NCBI RefSeq assembly: GCF_004000905.1
Contig: NZ_BIMD01000009.1
Coordinates: 1-64,000 of the forward strand
Reading direction: 5' to 3'
Source: Paenibacillus humicus NBRC 102415
GTDB taxonomy: Bacteria > Bacillota > Bacilli > Paenibacillales > Paenibacillaceae
Length of the DNA: 64,000 nucleotides
Shown here: one piece after another, positions 31,065 to 38,633 of the stretch
How positions within the stretch are numbered: position 1 is the stretch's first letter
How the letters are laid out: each line of letters begins with the position of its first letter
Position numbers and translations under genes: made by a program
The notes under the pieces: generated by a model
Seen by the model: the letters and a program-made list of their open reading frames with translations, nothing else
What the model was told of the DNA's origin: nothing
The model's database searches: none

Positions 31065-31093
31065 GGGGAACGGGCTTCAAGCCGCCGTTCCCC
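31065..31093 (+). terminator. Stem-loop between peptide genes and enzyme genes
   Basis: GGGGAACGG (31065-31073) pairs perfectly with CCGTTCCCC (31085-31093) across an 11-base loop. No T-run follows, only TCTCTC. It may act as an attenuator or RNA-processing/stabilising element that lets the peptide genes be expressed more strongly than the enzymes. Confidence 0.45.
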
Positions 31094-31134
31094 TCTCTCG
31101 GAGCATCGTTGCGGCGAATTGTCACATATGGGGT

Positions 31135-31149
31135 GATACAATATGTATC
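31135..31149. promoter_or_regulatory. Perfect GATACA-ATA-TGTATC operator over a start codon
   Basis: Perfect palindrome, same family as 9853 and 30414. The ATG of the kinase-like gene (31143) lies inside it, so a bound protein would act as a roadblock on the transcript arriving from the peptide genes. Confidence 0.65.
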
Positions 31150-31946
31150 TGTATACGTCGAGAATCAGGGATCACCGGCTTGTCTTCAACGTCCAGACCG
31201 AGCATCTGAAGGAATGGATCGCCAGCCGGTTTCCGGAAGAAATGGATGAGCCGGCGGACGGCAGCGGTCAAGCCGTCGAATCCATCCACCTGTACATAAC
31301 GGATTTCTACGGCTCCATGTACGATGACGGTCCCGTGGAGATCGAAGACAACGGCGAGACGGTGACGTACAAGCGGATCGACTACCGGATGGAAGTCTCG
31401 GCCGATTACGGCAGCGTCGATCTCAAGGTATTTGACGATCTGGCGCTCAAGCATGCGCTCATCACCTGGTACAGCGCCTGGCTGATCCACCGCCGCAAAG
31501 GCCTCCTGATCCATTCCTCCTGCGTCGTGGAGAACGGCAAGGCATGGATTTTCGTCGGCCACTCCGGGGCGGGCAAGTCCACGGTCGCCGAGCTGTCGGC
31601 GCCGCGGCCGATCTTGTCCGACGAGGCGACTCTCCTGCTGTTCGACGGCCAGGGCGGCATCGTCATCCAGGACTCGCCGCTGCGCAGCGAGAACGAGGAG
31701 CGGGGCGAGGCGAGCAGCTGTCCGCTTGGCGGCATCCATTTCCTCATCCAATCGCCGGAGGTGCAGAGAGTCCGGCTGGGCAAGGTGGACACCCTGATCG
31801 GCCTTATGGACAAGGTGTTCTATTGGAAGCACAGCAAGCTGGAGACGGGCAAGATGATCGCGGCATGCCGCGAGGTTGTCGAGAAGGTGCCTGCGTACAA
31901 TCTCTATTTTCAAAAAAACGATGCATTCTGGGGGCAGATTTCATGA
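31143..31946 (+). CDS. HPr kinase-like P-loop protein
   Basis: 267-residue protein whose second half resembles the HPr kinase/phosphorylase fold. GLLIHSSCVVENGKAWIFVG leads into the Walker A motif GHSGAGKS at residues 139-146, then ILSDEATLLL. Homologous kinases in lasso-peptide clusters phosphorylate precursor peptides. That makes a peptide kinase role plausible here, but the substrate is inference. The ribosome binding site GGGGTGA sits directly before the operator that contains the ATG. The stop overlaps the PqqD-like start (ATGA). Confidence 0.85.
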   Translation: MYLYTSRIRDHRLVFNVQTEHLKEWIASRFPEEMDEPADGSGQAVESIHLYITDFYGSMYDDGPVEIEDNGETVTYKRIDYRMEVSADYGSVDLKVFDDLALKHALITWYSAWLIHRRKGLLIHSSCVVENGKAWIFVGHSGAGKSTVAELSAPRPILSDEATLLLFDGQGGIVIQDSPLRSENEERGEASSCPLGGIHFLIQSPEVQRVRLGKVDTLIGLMDKVFYWKHSKLETGKMIAACREVVEKVPAYNLYFQKNDAFWGQIS

Positions 31947-32221
31947 CGATATCGGCAGGCCGGATCCTGCGCCGGCAGGAATCCGTCGAGTCGGCGGAGA
32001 TGGACGGGGAGTGGGTGCTGCTTGATCTCGACAGCCACTCCATTACCAAGGTCAACGAGATGGGCGGTTATATCTGGGAGCAGCTGGAGCATCACAACAC
32101 GCTCGGGCAGCTTATCGACCGGATCGCCTCCGAGTACGATGTCGACCGCGAGGTCGCCAGGCGGGACGCGGAAGTCTTCATCGCGGAGCTGATCCGGGTA
32201 GGACTGGTCACGCATGGATAG
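31943..32221 (+). CDS. PqqD-like peptide-binding protein
   Basis: 92-residue protein with the PqqD fold pattern: VLLDLDSHSITKVNEMGGYIW (the family's 'N..g..iW' signature), then LIDRIASEYDV and a C-terminal helix. PqqD-like proteins (RRE) bind leader peptides and present them to modifying enzymes. It is overlapped on both sides by the kinase-like and peptidase-like genes, so the three form one translation unit. A role in recognising the conserved VEFGTxNI region of the short peptides is inferred. Confidence 0.88.
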   Translation: MTISAGRILRRQESVESAEMDGEWVLLDLDSHSITKVNEMGGYIWEQLEHHNTLGQLIDRIASEYDVDREVARRDAEVFIAELIRVGLVTHG

Positions 32222-32234
32222 CAGGGGAGAGGAT

Positions 32235-32690
32235 ATGGCTCCGATCGTTGCCGCCTTGCTGCGCAAGCGCGGCAGCATCGAGCTGCCGTCCTTCGGGATG
32301 AGCATGTATCCCCTAATCCAGGAAGGCGATGTCAGCCGGTTCGTCACGACGGATGCGGCTGAGCTGGCCGTAGGGGATGTATGCTTGTTCGTCAATGCCT
32401 ATGGAATCATGACCGGCCACAGGCTGGTCTCCATAGGAAGCGAAGACGGAGACGATGTCTTTCTGTTCCGGGGGGATACGAGCTTCATCCCGGATGATCC
32501 CGTGCCGGCCGGAGCGATTCTGGGAAAGTGGACGGGAGTCAGGAGCGGCACGGGATGGAAGCCGGAGAGCGGATTCCGCTCCCGGGCGCTGCGCCTGCTC
32601 GTGCTCCGCATCCCGCTGACGCGCAAGGTGCTGCGCAAGCTGGGCAATTGGAGCATGTCCAGGAAGCCACTGTACCGCTCCACATCATAG
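32235..32690 (+). CDS. S24/S26 signal peptidase-like protein
   Basis: 151 residues from ATG 32235 (GGGGAGAGG directly upstream); ATG 32214, overlapping the PqqD-like stop, would add seven residues. The motif SFGMSMYPLI places the nucleophile-like Ser at residue 23, followed by GDVSRF, then GDVCLF, TGHRLVSI and FRGDTSFIPDD, the boxes of S26 signal peptidases. The catalytic Lys is not evident; His62 in GHRLV could serve, as in ER-type enzymes. No N-terminal membrane anchor is seen, only a basic C-terminal tail. May cleave the peptides during export. Confidence 0.78.
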   Translation: MAPIVAALLRKRGSIELPSFGMSMYPLIQEGDVSRFVTTDAAELAVGDVCLFVNAYGIMTGHRLVSIGSEDGDDVFLFRGDTSFIPDDPVPAGAILGKWTGVRSGTGWKPESGFRSRALRLLVLRIPLTRKVLRKLGNWSMSRKPLYRSTS

Positions 32691-32727
32691 TGCGCCGGAG
32701 CCGAGCGCGGAAAGGCCGGTAGCAATC

Positions 32728-35034
32728 ATGGCAAGGACACCGAAGCAGCACAAGGCAATAGTGGAAGGCGAGGCTGCGGGAGCGGCCTCCGCTCTCAGGC
32801 AGAGGCTTGATGGAGCCTGGCTCAAGCTGAGCGGGGACATCAACGAGGCGCGCCAGTTCGAATCCTACCGCATTCTGTTCACCGACCGGGAGGTCGCGGT
32901 TCTGAACGACAGGGGGCAGCTGCAGCGCCGCTACCCCAAAGGCATGATCGACGAGATCGAATTCCGCCAGGCCTTGTCGGGCGGCGCCTTGATCCTGATG
33001 ACGAGGGACGGCATGCGGGAAGCGGGCCGCTTCTCCGCCGGCCATGCGGAGGCATGCGCCAAGGCGATGCCGGCCATCTCAGCGTGGCTCGACGAGCCGG
33101 TGCCTGTCCCGGGCTTCTCCCCGCTGCTGGAGACGTCCGCGCCTGCGTCTGGCAGCGGTCGGGACAGCGGCAGCCAGGCCGAGCAGGAACCTGCCTCCGA
33201 CGCCCGCCGGCGTCCGGGCAGAGCCTGCGCCGTCTGCGGCAGGCGCCTGCTGCACCGGCGGACCAAGTGCCTGCGCTGCAGCAACAAGGCCAAGATGTTC
33301 CGGCGCATACTCGCTTATGCGTCGCCTCACCGCAAGCTGATGAAGGCCAGCGGCATCCTGCTGCTGCTGAGCATTCTCCTCGAACTGCTCCCCACCTATC
33401 TCATGAAGCTCCTGATCGACAACTTCACCTTGGGCGGAAATCCTTCGACGCTTCTCCTGCTCATCGGCGCGATGGCCGGCGCCCATCTGGCCGGTACGGG
33501 CTTGTCCATGGCCAGGAGCTATATCGGCCTGCGCTTCGGCGGCAAGCTGATGGGCGACATCCGCAAGGATGCCTTTGCCTCCCTGATGCGGCTGTCGCTC
33601 GGATTTTTCGACCGGAGGCAGGTGTCCCAGTTCATCGGGCGCGTCCAGAACGATACGGAGGAGCTCAAGCAGTTCCTGACGGAGGGATTCATCCAGATTC
33701 TGTCGCAGGTTTTGATGGCGGTCGGGGTGCTGGGCCTGCTGTTCTACCTCAACGCCCCTCTGACCTGGATGATCCTGATTCCGCTCCCCTTCCTCGCTCT
33801 CGGGATGCTCTGGCTGTGGCCGCGCGTGCAGGTCATGTGGTACTCGCAGTGGATGGGCACGATGGGAGTCAACAACGTCATCGGCGAAACGCTCCAAGGC
33901 ATCCGGGTCATCAAGGCGTTCGCCCAGGAGAAGAGGGAGAAGGAGCGCTTCGGCAAAGCCAACGATCTGCTCGTCAAGAAGATGATCTCCATGGGCAATA
34001 TGTGGATCGGCATCTCGCCCGTCTTCTCTCTGGTCATTGCGGCCTTCGGACTGCTCGTCTGGTATATGGGGGGCAGGCATGTCCTCGACGGCAGCATGTC
34101 GCTGGGATCGCTGACGGCCTATGCTTCCTACCTGGTCATGTTCTTCGGGCCGCTGCAGTTCATGGGCGCCTCGCTCGGAATGATCAACCGCGTCATGGGA
34201 TCGGCGGAGCGGATCTTCGAGATCATGGACGCGCCGAGCGATACGCCGGACCGGGAGAATGCCTCCCCGCTGCCGGCCGTCCAGGGCGAGATCCGGTTCG
34301 AGGGTGTAAGGTACGGCTACGACAAGCAGCGGACGGTTCTCAAAGGAATCGACCTGGCCATCCGGCCCGGCGAGATGGTCGGCCTGGTAGGCCATTCCGG
34401 AGCGGGCAAGACGACGCTGATCAACCTGGTCTGCCGCTTCTACGATCCCGATGACGGCCGCATCTGCCTGGACGGGATCGATCTGCGGGATATCCGGCAG
34501 GAAAGCCTGCGCTCCCATATCGGGGTCGTGCTGCAGGAAACCTTCCTGTTCGACGGCACGATCGCCCAGAATATCGCCTACGGCATGAAAGACGCCACTC
34601 CCGAGCGGATCATCGAGGCGGCTCGGATCGCCAACGCCCATTCCTTTATCTGCGGATTTCCCGAGGGCTACGAGACGAGGGTCGGGGAGCGCGGGCACCG
34701 GCTGTCGGGCGGGGAGAAGCAGCGGATCGCGATCGCGCGGGCCGTGCTGCTCGATCCGGCGATTCTCATCCTCGACGAGGCGACGGCTTCGGTCGATACC
34801 GAGACGGAGCGCGAAATTCAGGAAGCCCTTGCCCGCTTGATCCGCGGCAGGACGACGATCGCGATCGCGCACAGGCTGTCCACGCTCCGCGGGGCGGACC
34901 GGCTGATCGTGCTGGACAACGGCCGCATAGCCGAGACGGGCACGCATGACGAGCTGTACAAGAGCAAGGGAACTTATTACAGGCTGGTGGAGTCGCAGAA
35001 GCAGATGACCGAGTCGCCTCAGGAGGTGGGATAG
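32728..35034 (+). CDS. ABC exporter (fused permease-ATPase) with N-terminal zinc ribbon
   Basis: 768-residue exporter half-transporter. Residues 1-130 form an uncharacterised soluble domain and 130-165 a low-complexity linker. A zinc ribbon follows, with Cys pairs 167/170 and 181/184 (CAVC...CLRC). Six membrane helices span about 205-480. The ATPase has Walker A GHSGAGKT at 555-562, the LSGGEKQR signature and DEATASVDT. There is no C39 peptidase domain at the N-terminus. This architecture is the one known beside DUF1854 proteins elsewhere. It probably exports the tandem peptides or their product; direction and cargo are inference. Confidence 0.93.
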   Translation: MARTPKQHKAIVEGEAAGAASALRQRLDGAWLKLSGDINEARQFESYRILFTDREVAVLNDRGQLQRRYPKGMIDEIEFRQALSGGALILMTRDGMREAGRFSAGHAEACAKAMPAISAWLDEPVPVPGFSPLLETSAPASGSGRDSGSQAEQEPASDARRRPGRACAVCGRRLLHRRTKCLRCSNKAKMFRRILAYASPHRKLMKASGILLLLSILLELLPTYLMKLLIDNFTLGGNPSTLLLLIGAMAGAHLAGTGLSMARSYIGLRFGGKLMGDIRKDAFASLMRLSLGFFDRRQVSQFIGRVQNDTEELKQFLTEGFIQILSQVLMAVGVLGLLFYLNAPLTWMILIPLPFLALGMLWLWPRVQVMWYSQWMGTMGVNNVIGETLQGIRVIKAFAQEKREKERFGKANDLLVKKMISMGNMWIGISPVFSLVIAAFGLLVWYMGGRHVLDGSMSLGSLTAYASYLVMFFGPLQFMGASLGMINRVMGSAERIFEIMDAPSDTPDRENASPLPAVQGEIRFEGVRYGYDKQRTVLKGIDLAIRPGEMVGLVGHSGAGKTTLINLVCRFYDPDDGRICLDGIDLRDIRQESLRSHIGVVLQETFLFDGTIAQNIAYGMKDATPERIIEAARIANAHSFICGFPEGYETRVGERGHRLSGGEKQRIAIARAVLLDPAILILDEATASVDTETEREIQEALARLIRGRTTIAIAHRLSTLRGADRLIVLDNGRIAETGTHDELYKSKGTYYRLVESQKQMTESPQEVG

Positions 35035-35036
35035 GG

Positions 35037-35540
35037 ATGACGAACAATCTCGTTTATATGAACCGAGCCAAGCCGGACGACGTGCTGCTGTACCACAACC
35101 GCGAAGGCTATTTGAAGGCGGTGCGCGGCGGCGAGCAGATGGGGAGGGTGAAGCTGGTCCGATGTTTCCCCTATTCGCTGCCGGACCGGCTCATCTCCAT
35201 CCGATCCTATGAGGACAACGTGGAGATCGCCCTGCTGGCCGAGCTGGATCTGCTGGAGGAGGAGAGCCGCCAGGCCGCCGTCCTGGAGCTGGAGCGAAGC
35301 TACATCATTCCCCGGATCGAACGGATCGTGTCCATCCGCAAAAAAGGCTCCGAGTGGATCTGGTCGGTCGAGACCGATTATGGCCCGAGCACGCTGCGCA
35401 TGAGCATCCTCCATGAAGGCATCCATGAGCTGTCCGACGACAGATGGATCGTGACGGACGATGACCAGCGGCGCTACGAGCTGTCCGGGCTGGAGCGGAT
35501 GGATCGGAACAGCCGGGAGCAGTGGGGCAAGATCAGTTGA
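35037..35540 (+). CDS. DUF1854 protein
   Basis: 167-residue protein of the DUF1854 family. The signatures are KLVRCFPYSLPDRLISI, the acidic LLAELDLLEEESR, IPRIERIVSIRKKG, and WSVETDYGPSTL. In proteobacteria the family accompanies a zinc-ribbon ABC exporter and a cyanophycin-synthetase-like gene. Here the partner exporter is present (its stop is two bases away), but no cyanophycin-like gene is, the tandem peptides taking that place. Function unknown, probably an exporter accessory protein. Confidence 0.88.
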   Translation: MTNNLVYMNRAKPDDVLLYHNREGYLKAVRGGEQMGRVKLVRCFPYSLPDRLISIRSYEDNVEIALLAELDLLEEESRQAAVLELERSYIIPRIERIVSIRKKGSEWIWSVETDYGPSTLRMSILHEGIHELSDDRWIVTDDDQRRYELSGLERMDRNSREQWGKIS

Positions 35541-35573
35541 GGACGAGCCTGAGCCTGTAGAAATGGACCGCAG

Positions 35574-35613
35574 AGCCCCGGATGCAATGCCTAACGGTAT
35601 TGCATCCGGGGCT
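35574..35613 (+). terminator. Terminator-like hairpin after the DUF1854 gene
   Basis: Arms AGCCCCGGATGCAATGCC and GGTATTGCATCCGGGGCT pair over 18 positions with one G-T pair and loop taac. The T-run is short (ATTTG), so termination may be inefficient. Confidence 0.7.
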
Positions 35614-35716
35614 ATTTGATCTATTAGTATCCCAAGAAGGAATTTGGCTATTTTCGTCAAATATGTAAGCGTATTCATACCGTGGAGGCATTCGACAAAA
35701 AAATGAGTTTTAGCCC

Positions 35717-35745
35717 TTGACGGGAATCGAGATTTGTCATAAATT
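35717..35745 (+). promoter_or_regulatory. Sigma-A promoter upstream of a small Cys-rich gene
   Basis: TTGACG (35717-35722), 17-base spacer, TAAATT (35740-35745). Both boxes are identical to those of the peptide operon promoter at 30407, but here the operator lies downstream at 35760 instead of in the spacer. Confidence 0.7.
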
Positions 35746-35757
35746 ATAGAAGGAGTT

Positions 35758-35838
35758 ATGATACATTTCGTAACAATGGTTAGGGTCATTGAGAGCCCTA
35801 TGCCAGCTGTCCGTCATGCAGCAAAATCTTGTCGTTGA
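35758..35838 (+). CDS. Possible 26-aa leader peptide
   Basis: ATG with an ideal AGAAGGAG four bases upstream, followed by 26 codons (product begins MIHFVTMVRVIESPMP). It lies at the 5' end of the transcript from the promoter at 35717, and operator copy 35760-35774 overlaps its first codons. Too short to judge by composition; it may be a leader or a remnant of a lost gene. Confidence 0.3.
   Translation: MIHFVTMVRVIESPMPAVRHAAKSCR
35760..35774. promoter_or_regulatory. GATACA-TTT-CGTAAC operator copy
   Basis: Same 15-bp motif family as 9853, with the CGTAAC variant right half. It starts about 14 bases after the -10 box. An identical 15-mer recurs at 35926. Confidence 0.6.
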
Positions 35839-35925
35839 TGTCGTCGGATGAGGTCATAGTCATGGCGAGGGTACAGTCGAGAAGAGCAGTCGCCCGCGAA
35901 TCCTGAGCTTTTGGTCCAGGAATCA

Positions 35926-35940
35926 GATACATTTCGTAAC
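35926..35940. promoter_or_regulatory. Second identical GATACA-TTT-CGTAAC copy
   Basis: Identical to 35760-35774 and placed 39 bases before the start of the small Cys-rich gene. No good promoter boxes surround it, so it may be a second binding site for looping or a roadblock. The 150 bases between the two copies contain no convincing gene. Confidence 0.55.
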
Positions 35941-35978
35941 CCGAGCCGTCCTATATTTACTCCAAGGAGAGATGCAGC

Positions 35979-36227
35979 TTGACTGAGCAATTCCACTGCG
36001 TATGCTGCGAGAAGTTGATGTCCCGCCAGGAAGCGGAGATGCTGTTCAAAACCGGTTTCTACCGCCGTTCCTACCGTCTCGGCTACTGCCGGTCCTGCGC
36101 TTTGAGCCAGGATGCGGATGATTCGGACAGCGGCGTTGCCCATATCGAGATCGTGGCCTTGCCTGCGGAGCGCCGGACGAGAGAGGGAAGCGGATTTATC
36201 GGGCGCGGCAAGATTCTGACGGCCTGA
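35979..36227 (+). CDS. Small Cys-rich (zinc-ribbon-like) protein
   Basis: 82-residue protein with two Cys pairs, HCVCCEKLMS near the N-terminus and YCRSCALSQ near residue 40, likely a single structural zinc site. The C-terminal part is acidic, then basic (RRTREGSGFIGRGKIL). The start is TTG with AGGAGAG seven bases upstream. No family recognised. It shares with the gene at 55924 small size, two CxxC-type pairs and a GATACA operator at its promoter, so both may belong to the same regulon. Confidence 0.65.
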   Translation: MTEQFHCVCCEKLMSRQEAEMLFKTGFYRRSYRLGYCRSCALSQDADDSDSGVAHIEIVALPAERRTREGSGFIGRGKILTA

Positions 36228-36245
36228 CATTTCCACAGAGCTGAT

Positions 36246-36269
36246 CCTGCCTGAGCAAGGCAGGTTTTT
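36246..36269 (+). terminator. Intrinsic terminator after the small Cys-rich gene
   Basis: CCTGCCT / AGGCAGG perfect stem with a five-base loop and five T. Confidence 0.85.
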
Positions 36270-36415
36270 CTTTTGCCCGGATCCGCTCCTGCCTTGCGTG
36301 CGGCAGCCTGCGGTCCGCTTTCCCGACCAAGGTCCAGGTTCCACTTACCCTGCTTGATGGTCTATAATACAACAGGATATGTAAACGGCTGGAAGGTCGA
36401 TGAGGAGGTGCAAGT

Positions 36416-37372
36416 TTGGAGACGAGCGCGATCGTTCAATTCAGGAACGTGACCAAGAAAATAGGCGGCAAGACCATTATCGACGGCCTCACTCTGGATT
36501 TGCCGAGGGGGGAAGTATTCGGCTTTCTCGGACCGAACGGATCGGGCAAGACGACGACGATCCGGATGATGGTAGGCCTGATGAGAATGACGGAAGGCGA
36601 GATCCGCATCGGCGGAGCCAGCATCGCGACGGATTACGAGAAGGCGATCCGCCATGTAGGGGCTATCGTCGAGAAACCGGAGATGTACAAATACTTGACG
36701 GGGTACCAGAACCTGCTTCACTTCGCTCGGATGATTCCGGGAGTCGGGCGGAACCGCATCGACGAAGTCATTCGCCTAGCGGGGCTGGACAAACGGATCC
36801 ACGACAAGGTGAAGACCTACTCGCTGGGCATGAGGCAGAGGCTTGGCGTCGCCCAGGCGCTGCTGCACAAGCCGTCGCTGCTCATTCTGGACGAGCCGAC
36901 CAACGGCCTTGATCCCGCCGGCATCCGGGAGCTGAGGGATTACCTGCGCAAGCTCGCCGAAGAGGAAGGGATTACGGTGTTCGTCTCGAGCCATCTGCTC
37001 TCCGAGATGGAGCTGATGTGCGATCAGGTGGCCATCATCCAGGCCGGCAAGCTGATCGATATCCGATCGCTGCGCAGCGGCGATGGGTCTCAGGAGGCGG
37101 TGCCCGTACCGGTCCAGTTCGAGCTCGACCGTCCGGACGAAGCGCTGGCGGTCATCCGCCGGTCGATCCGTCCTGCCGGGGATGACGGGGGCAGGGAGAT
37201 CCGCGCATCGGTAAGGGAAGGCTTGCTGGTCATCGACGCGCTGCGCGAGGATATAGCGGAGCTCAACGCTCTCCTGGTGAAGGAAGGCATCCGGGTATAC
37301 GGAATCCGGTCCAAAGCGAAGTCGCTTGAGGATCAATTCCTGGAAGTGACGGGAGGTGAGTCGGTTGTTTGA
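36416..37372 (+). CDS. ABC transporter ATP-binding protein (BcrA type)
   Basis: 318-residue ATPase: Walker A GPNGSGKTTTI, signature YSLGMRQRLGVAQAL, Walker B LLILDEPTNGLDP, and a C-terminal extension of about 100 residues as in bacitracin- or lantibiotic-immunity type exporters. TTG start with GAGGAGGT seven bases upstream. A TATAAT box is present at 36363-36368. It is coupled to the permease gene (overlap of eight bases). Substrate unknown. Confidence 0.92.
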   Translation: METSAIVQFRNVTKKIGGKTIIDGLTLDLPRGEVFGFLGPNGSGKTTTIRMMVGLMRMTEGEIRIGGASIATDYEKAIRHVGAIVEKPEMYKYLTGYQNLLHFARMIPGVGRNRIDEVIRLAGLDKRIHDKVKTYSLGMRQRLGVAQALLHKPSLLILDEPTNGLDPAGIRELRDYLRKLAEEEGITVFVSSHLLSEMELMCDQVAIIQAGKLIDIRSLRSGDGSQEAVPVPVQFELDRPDEALAVIRRSIRPAGDDGGREIRASVREGLLVIDALREDIAELNALLVKEGIRVYGIRSKAKSLEDQFLEVTGGESVV

Positions 37373-38168
37373 TTTCGGGAATCTCGTGCTCAACGAGAAC
37401 ATGAAGATCTACCGGCGCGCCCGGGTATGGATCATGTGGGGACTGATGGTCCTTGCGGTAGCCGCAGTATCGGGAATCGCCTATTCATCCAGTGCGAACC
37501 CGCCTTCCATGTGGCAGATGGTAGCCATCGAGATGATTGTGATGATGCCGCTTGTCAGCATTTTCGCCGTCATTGTCGCCGCTGACATCGTCGCGGGAGA
37601 ATTCACGGCGGGAACGATCAAGCTGCTGCTGATCCGACCTTGGTCCCGTTCGAAGATTTTGCTGTCCAAGTATGCGGCGACGCTTCTGTTCGGTTTTTTC
37701 AGCATGGCGCTGCTGTATGCCGCGCTGCTGCTGGTCAATATCATCTTCTTCGGCTATGAGAAGGGCATCAAGGCGGCTGAGGTGTTCGGAGCCGCGGACC
37801 CTGCGATGTCGGCCTGGTCGTATTTCAACCAATCCTTCTTCATGCAGTTCATCTCCCTGATCGTAACCGTCACGCTGGCATTCATGATTTCGTCGGTGTT
37901 CCGCAGCGGCGCTCTGGCGATCGGACTTTCCTTGTTCGTCGTGCTGATGGGCAAGACGCTCGGCCAGCTGTTCGGGCTGATCGACCGCAAATGGGTCGAT
38001 TACGTGCTGTTCCAGCATCTCGATCTGACCCGATACATCGGCATGGGCTCCAGCGGGGCGAACGGCGGCATGACGCTGGGCTTCTCTCTCGCCGTCCTTG
38101 CCGGCTATTATGTCATCTTCATGGCTTTGTCATGGTTCGTGTTTACGAGGCGGGATGTCGCCGCTTGA
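37365..38168 (+). CDS. ABC-2 type permease
   Basis: About 267 residues with six hydrophobic segments, including VWIMWGLMVLAVAAVSGIAY and IVAADIVAGEFTAGTIKLLL, typical of ABC-2 permeases paired with BcrA-like ATPases. The chosen start is TTG 37365, with GGAGGTGA well spaced; GTG 37356 is possible but lies in the ribosome binding site. Forms a two-gene transporter with the preceding ATPase and ends before a strong terminator. Confidence 0.88.
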   Translation: MFDFGNLVLNENMKIYRRARVWIMWGLMVLAVAAVSGIAYSSSANPPSMWQMVAIEMIVMMPLVSIFAVIVAADIVAGEFTAGTIKLLLIRPWSRSKILLSKYAATLLFGFFSMALLYAALLLVNIIFFGYEKGIKAAEVFGAADPAMSAWSYFNQSFFMQFISLIVTVTLAFMISSVFRSGALAIGLSLFVVLMGKTLGQLFGLIDRKWVDYVLFQHLDLTRYIGMGSSGANGGMTLGFSLAVLAGYYVIFMALSWFVFTRRDVAA

Positions 38169-38218
38169 CGGCTTTGTTTAACCGATGAACTTAAGTAATT
38201 TTATGGGAAAAAATAAGC

Positions 38219-38283
38219 GAGCCTCCGGATATGTCGATTTCTCCTGTTAAGGAGGGGCGGACATAGTCTTGGAGGCTTTTTTC
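38219..38283 (+). terminator. Intrinsic terminator after the ABC pair
   Basis: Outer stem AGCCTCC / GGAGGCT closes a branched region with an inner CTCCT / AGGAG hairpin, followed by six T. Confidence 0.75.
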
Positions 38284-38633
38284 GGTGCTGTAAAGAAGTA
38301 ATGAATGAAATTTTCAATTCCTTAAAAAATATTACTTAATGTAAAATAATCAGTCTGAAAATGTTGAAATCCTAAAAATGGTGATTTATTTCCATGAAAA
38401 TTATTTGTATTTAATGATTCGAATAAATACGAAAAATAGGAGAATTCGACCATACAAATATCGTAATAAAAATAATTATATAGTGATATATAGGTTCTAA
38501 TTCCTAGCAGTTCAACTCGTTTTAGGACTTAAGAAATATAATAAATCGGGATTTTTCCTTGACCATTGTCTAAATATGGTGCTAGTATGGCCTAAGATTA
38601 ATTTTCCATATATACAACAAATGGGGTGAAGAG
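38284..38633 (+). promoter_or_regulatory. AT-rich upstream region and promoter of the SLH protein gene
   Basis: 350 bases without a gene, very AT-rich compared with the surroundings. A promoter TTGACC (38559-38564), 18-base spacer, TAGTAT (38583-38588) is visible 45 bases before the start codon. The AT-rich stretch above it may be an UP-element-like or intrinsically bent region, as often seen before S-layer protein genes. No palindrome of the GATACA type is present. Confidence 0.6.

Noticed and set aside
31119-31147. Promoter TTGTCA-N17-TATGTA over the kinase-like gene start
   Set aside because: It would start transcription inside the gene, leaving out its good ribosome binding site.
30447-35540. 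Lasso-peptide cluster
   Set aside because: PqqD-like and HPr-kinase-like genes fit, but no asparagine-synthetase-like cyclase and no transglutaminase-like B2 protease are present in the window.
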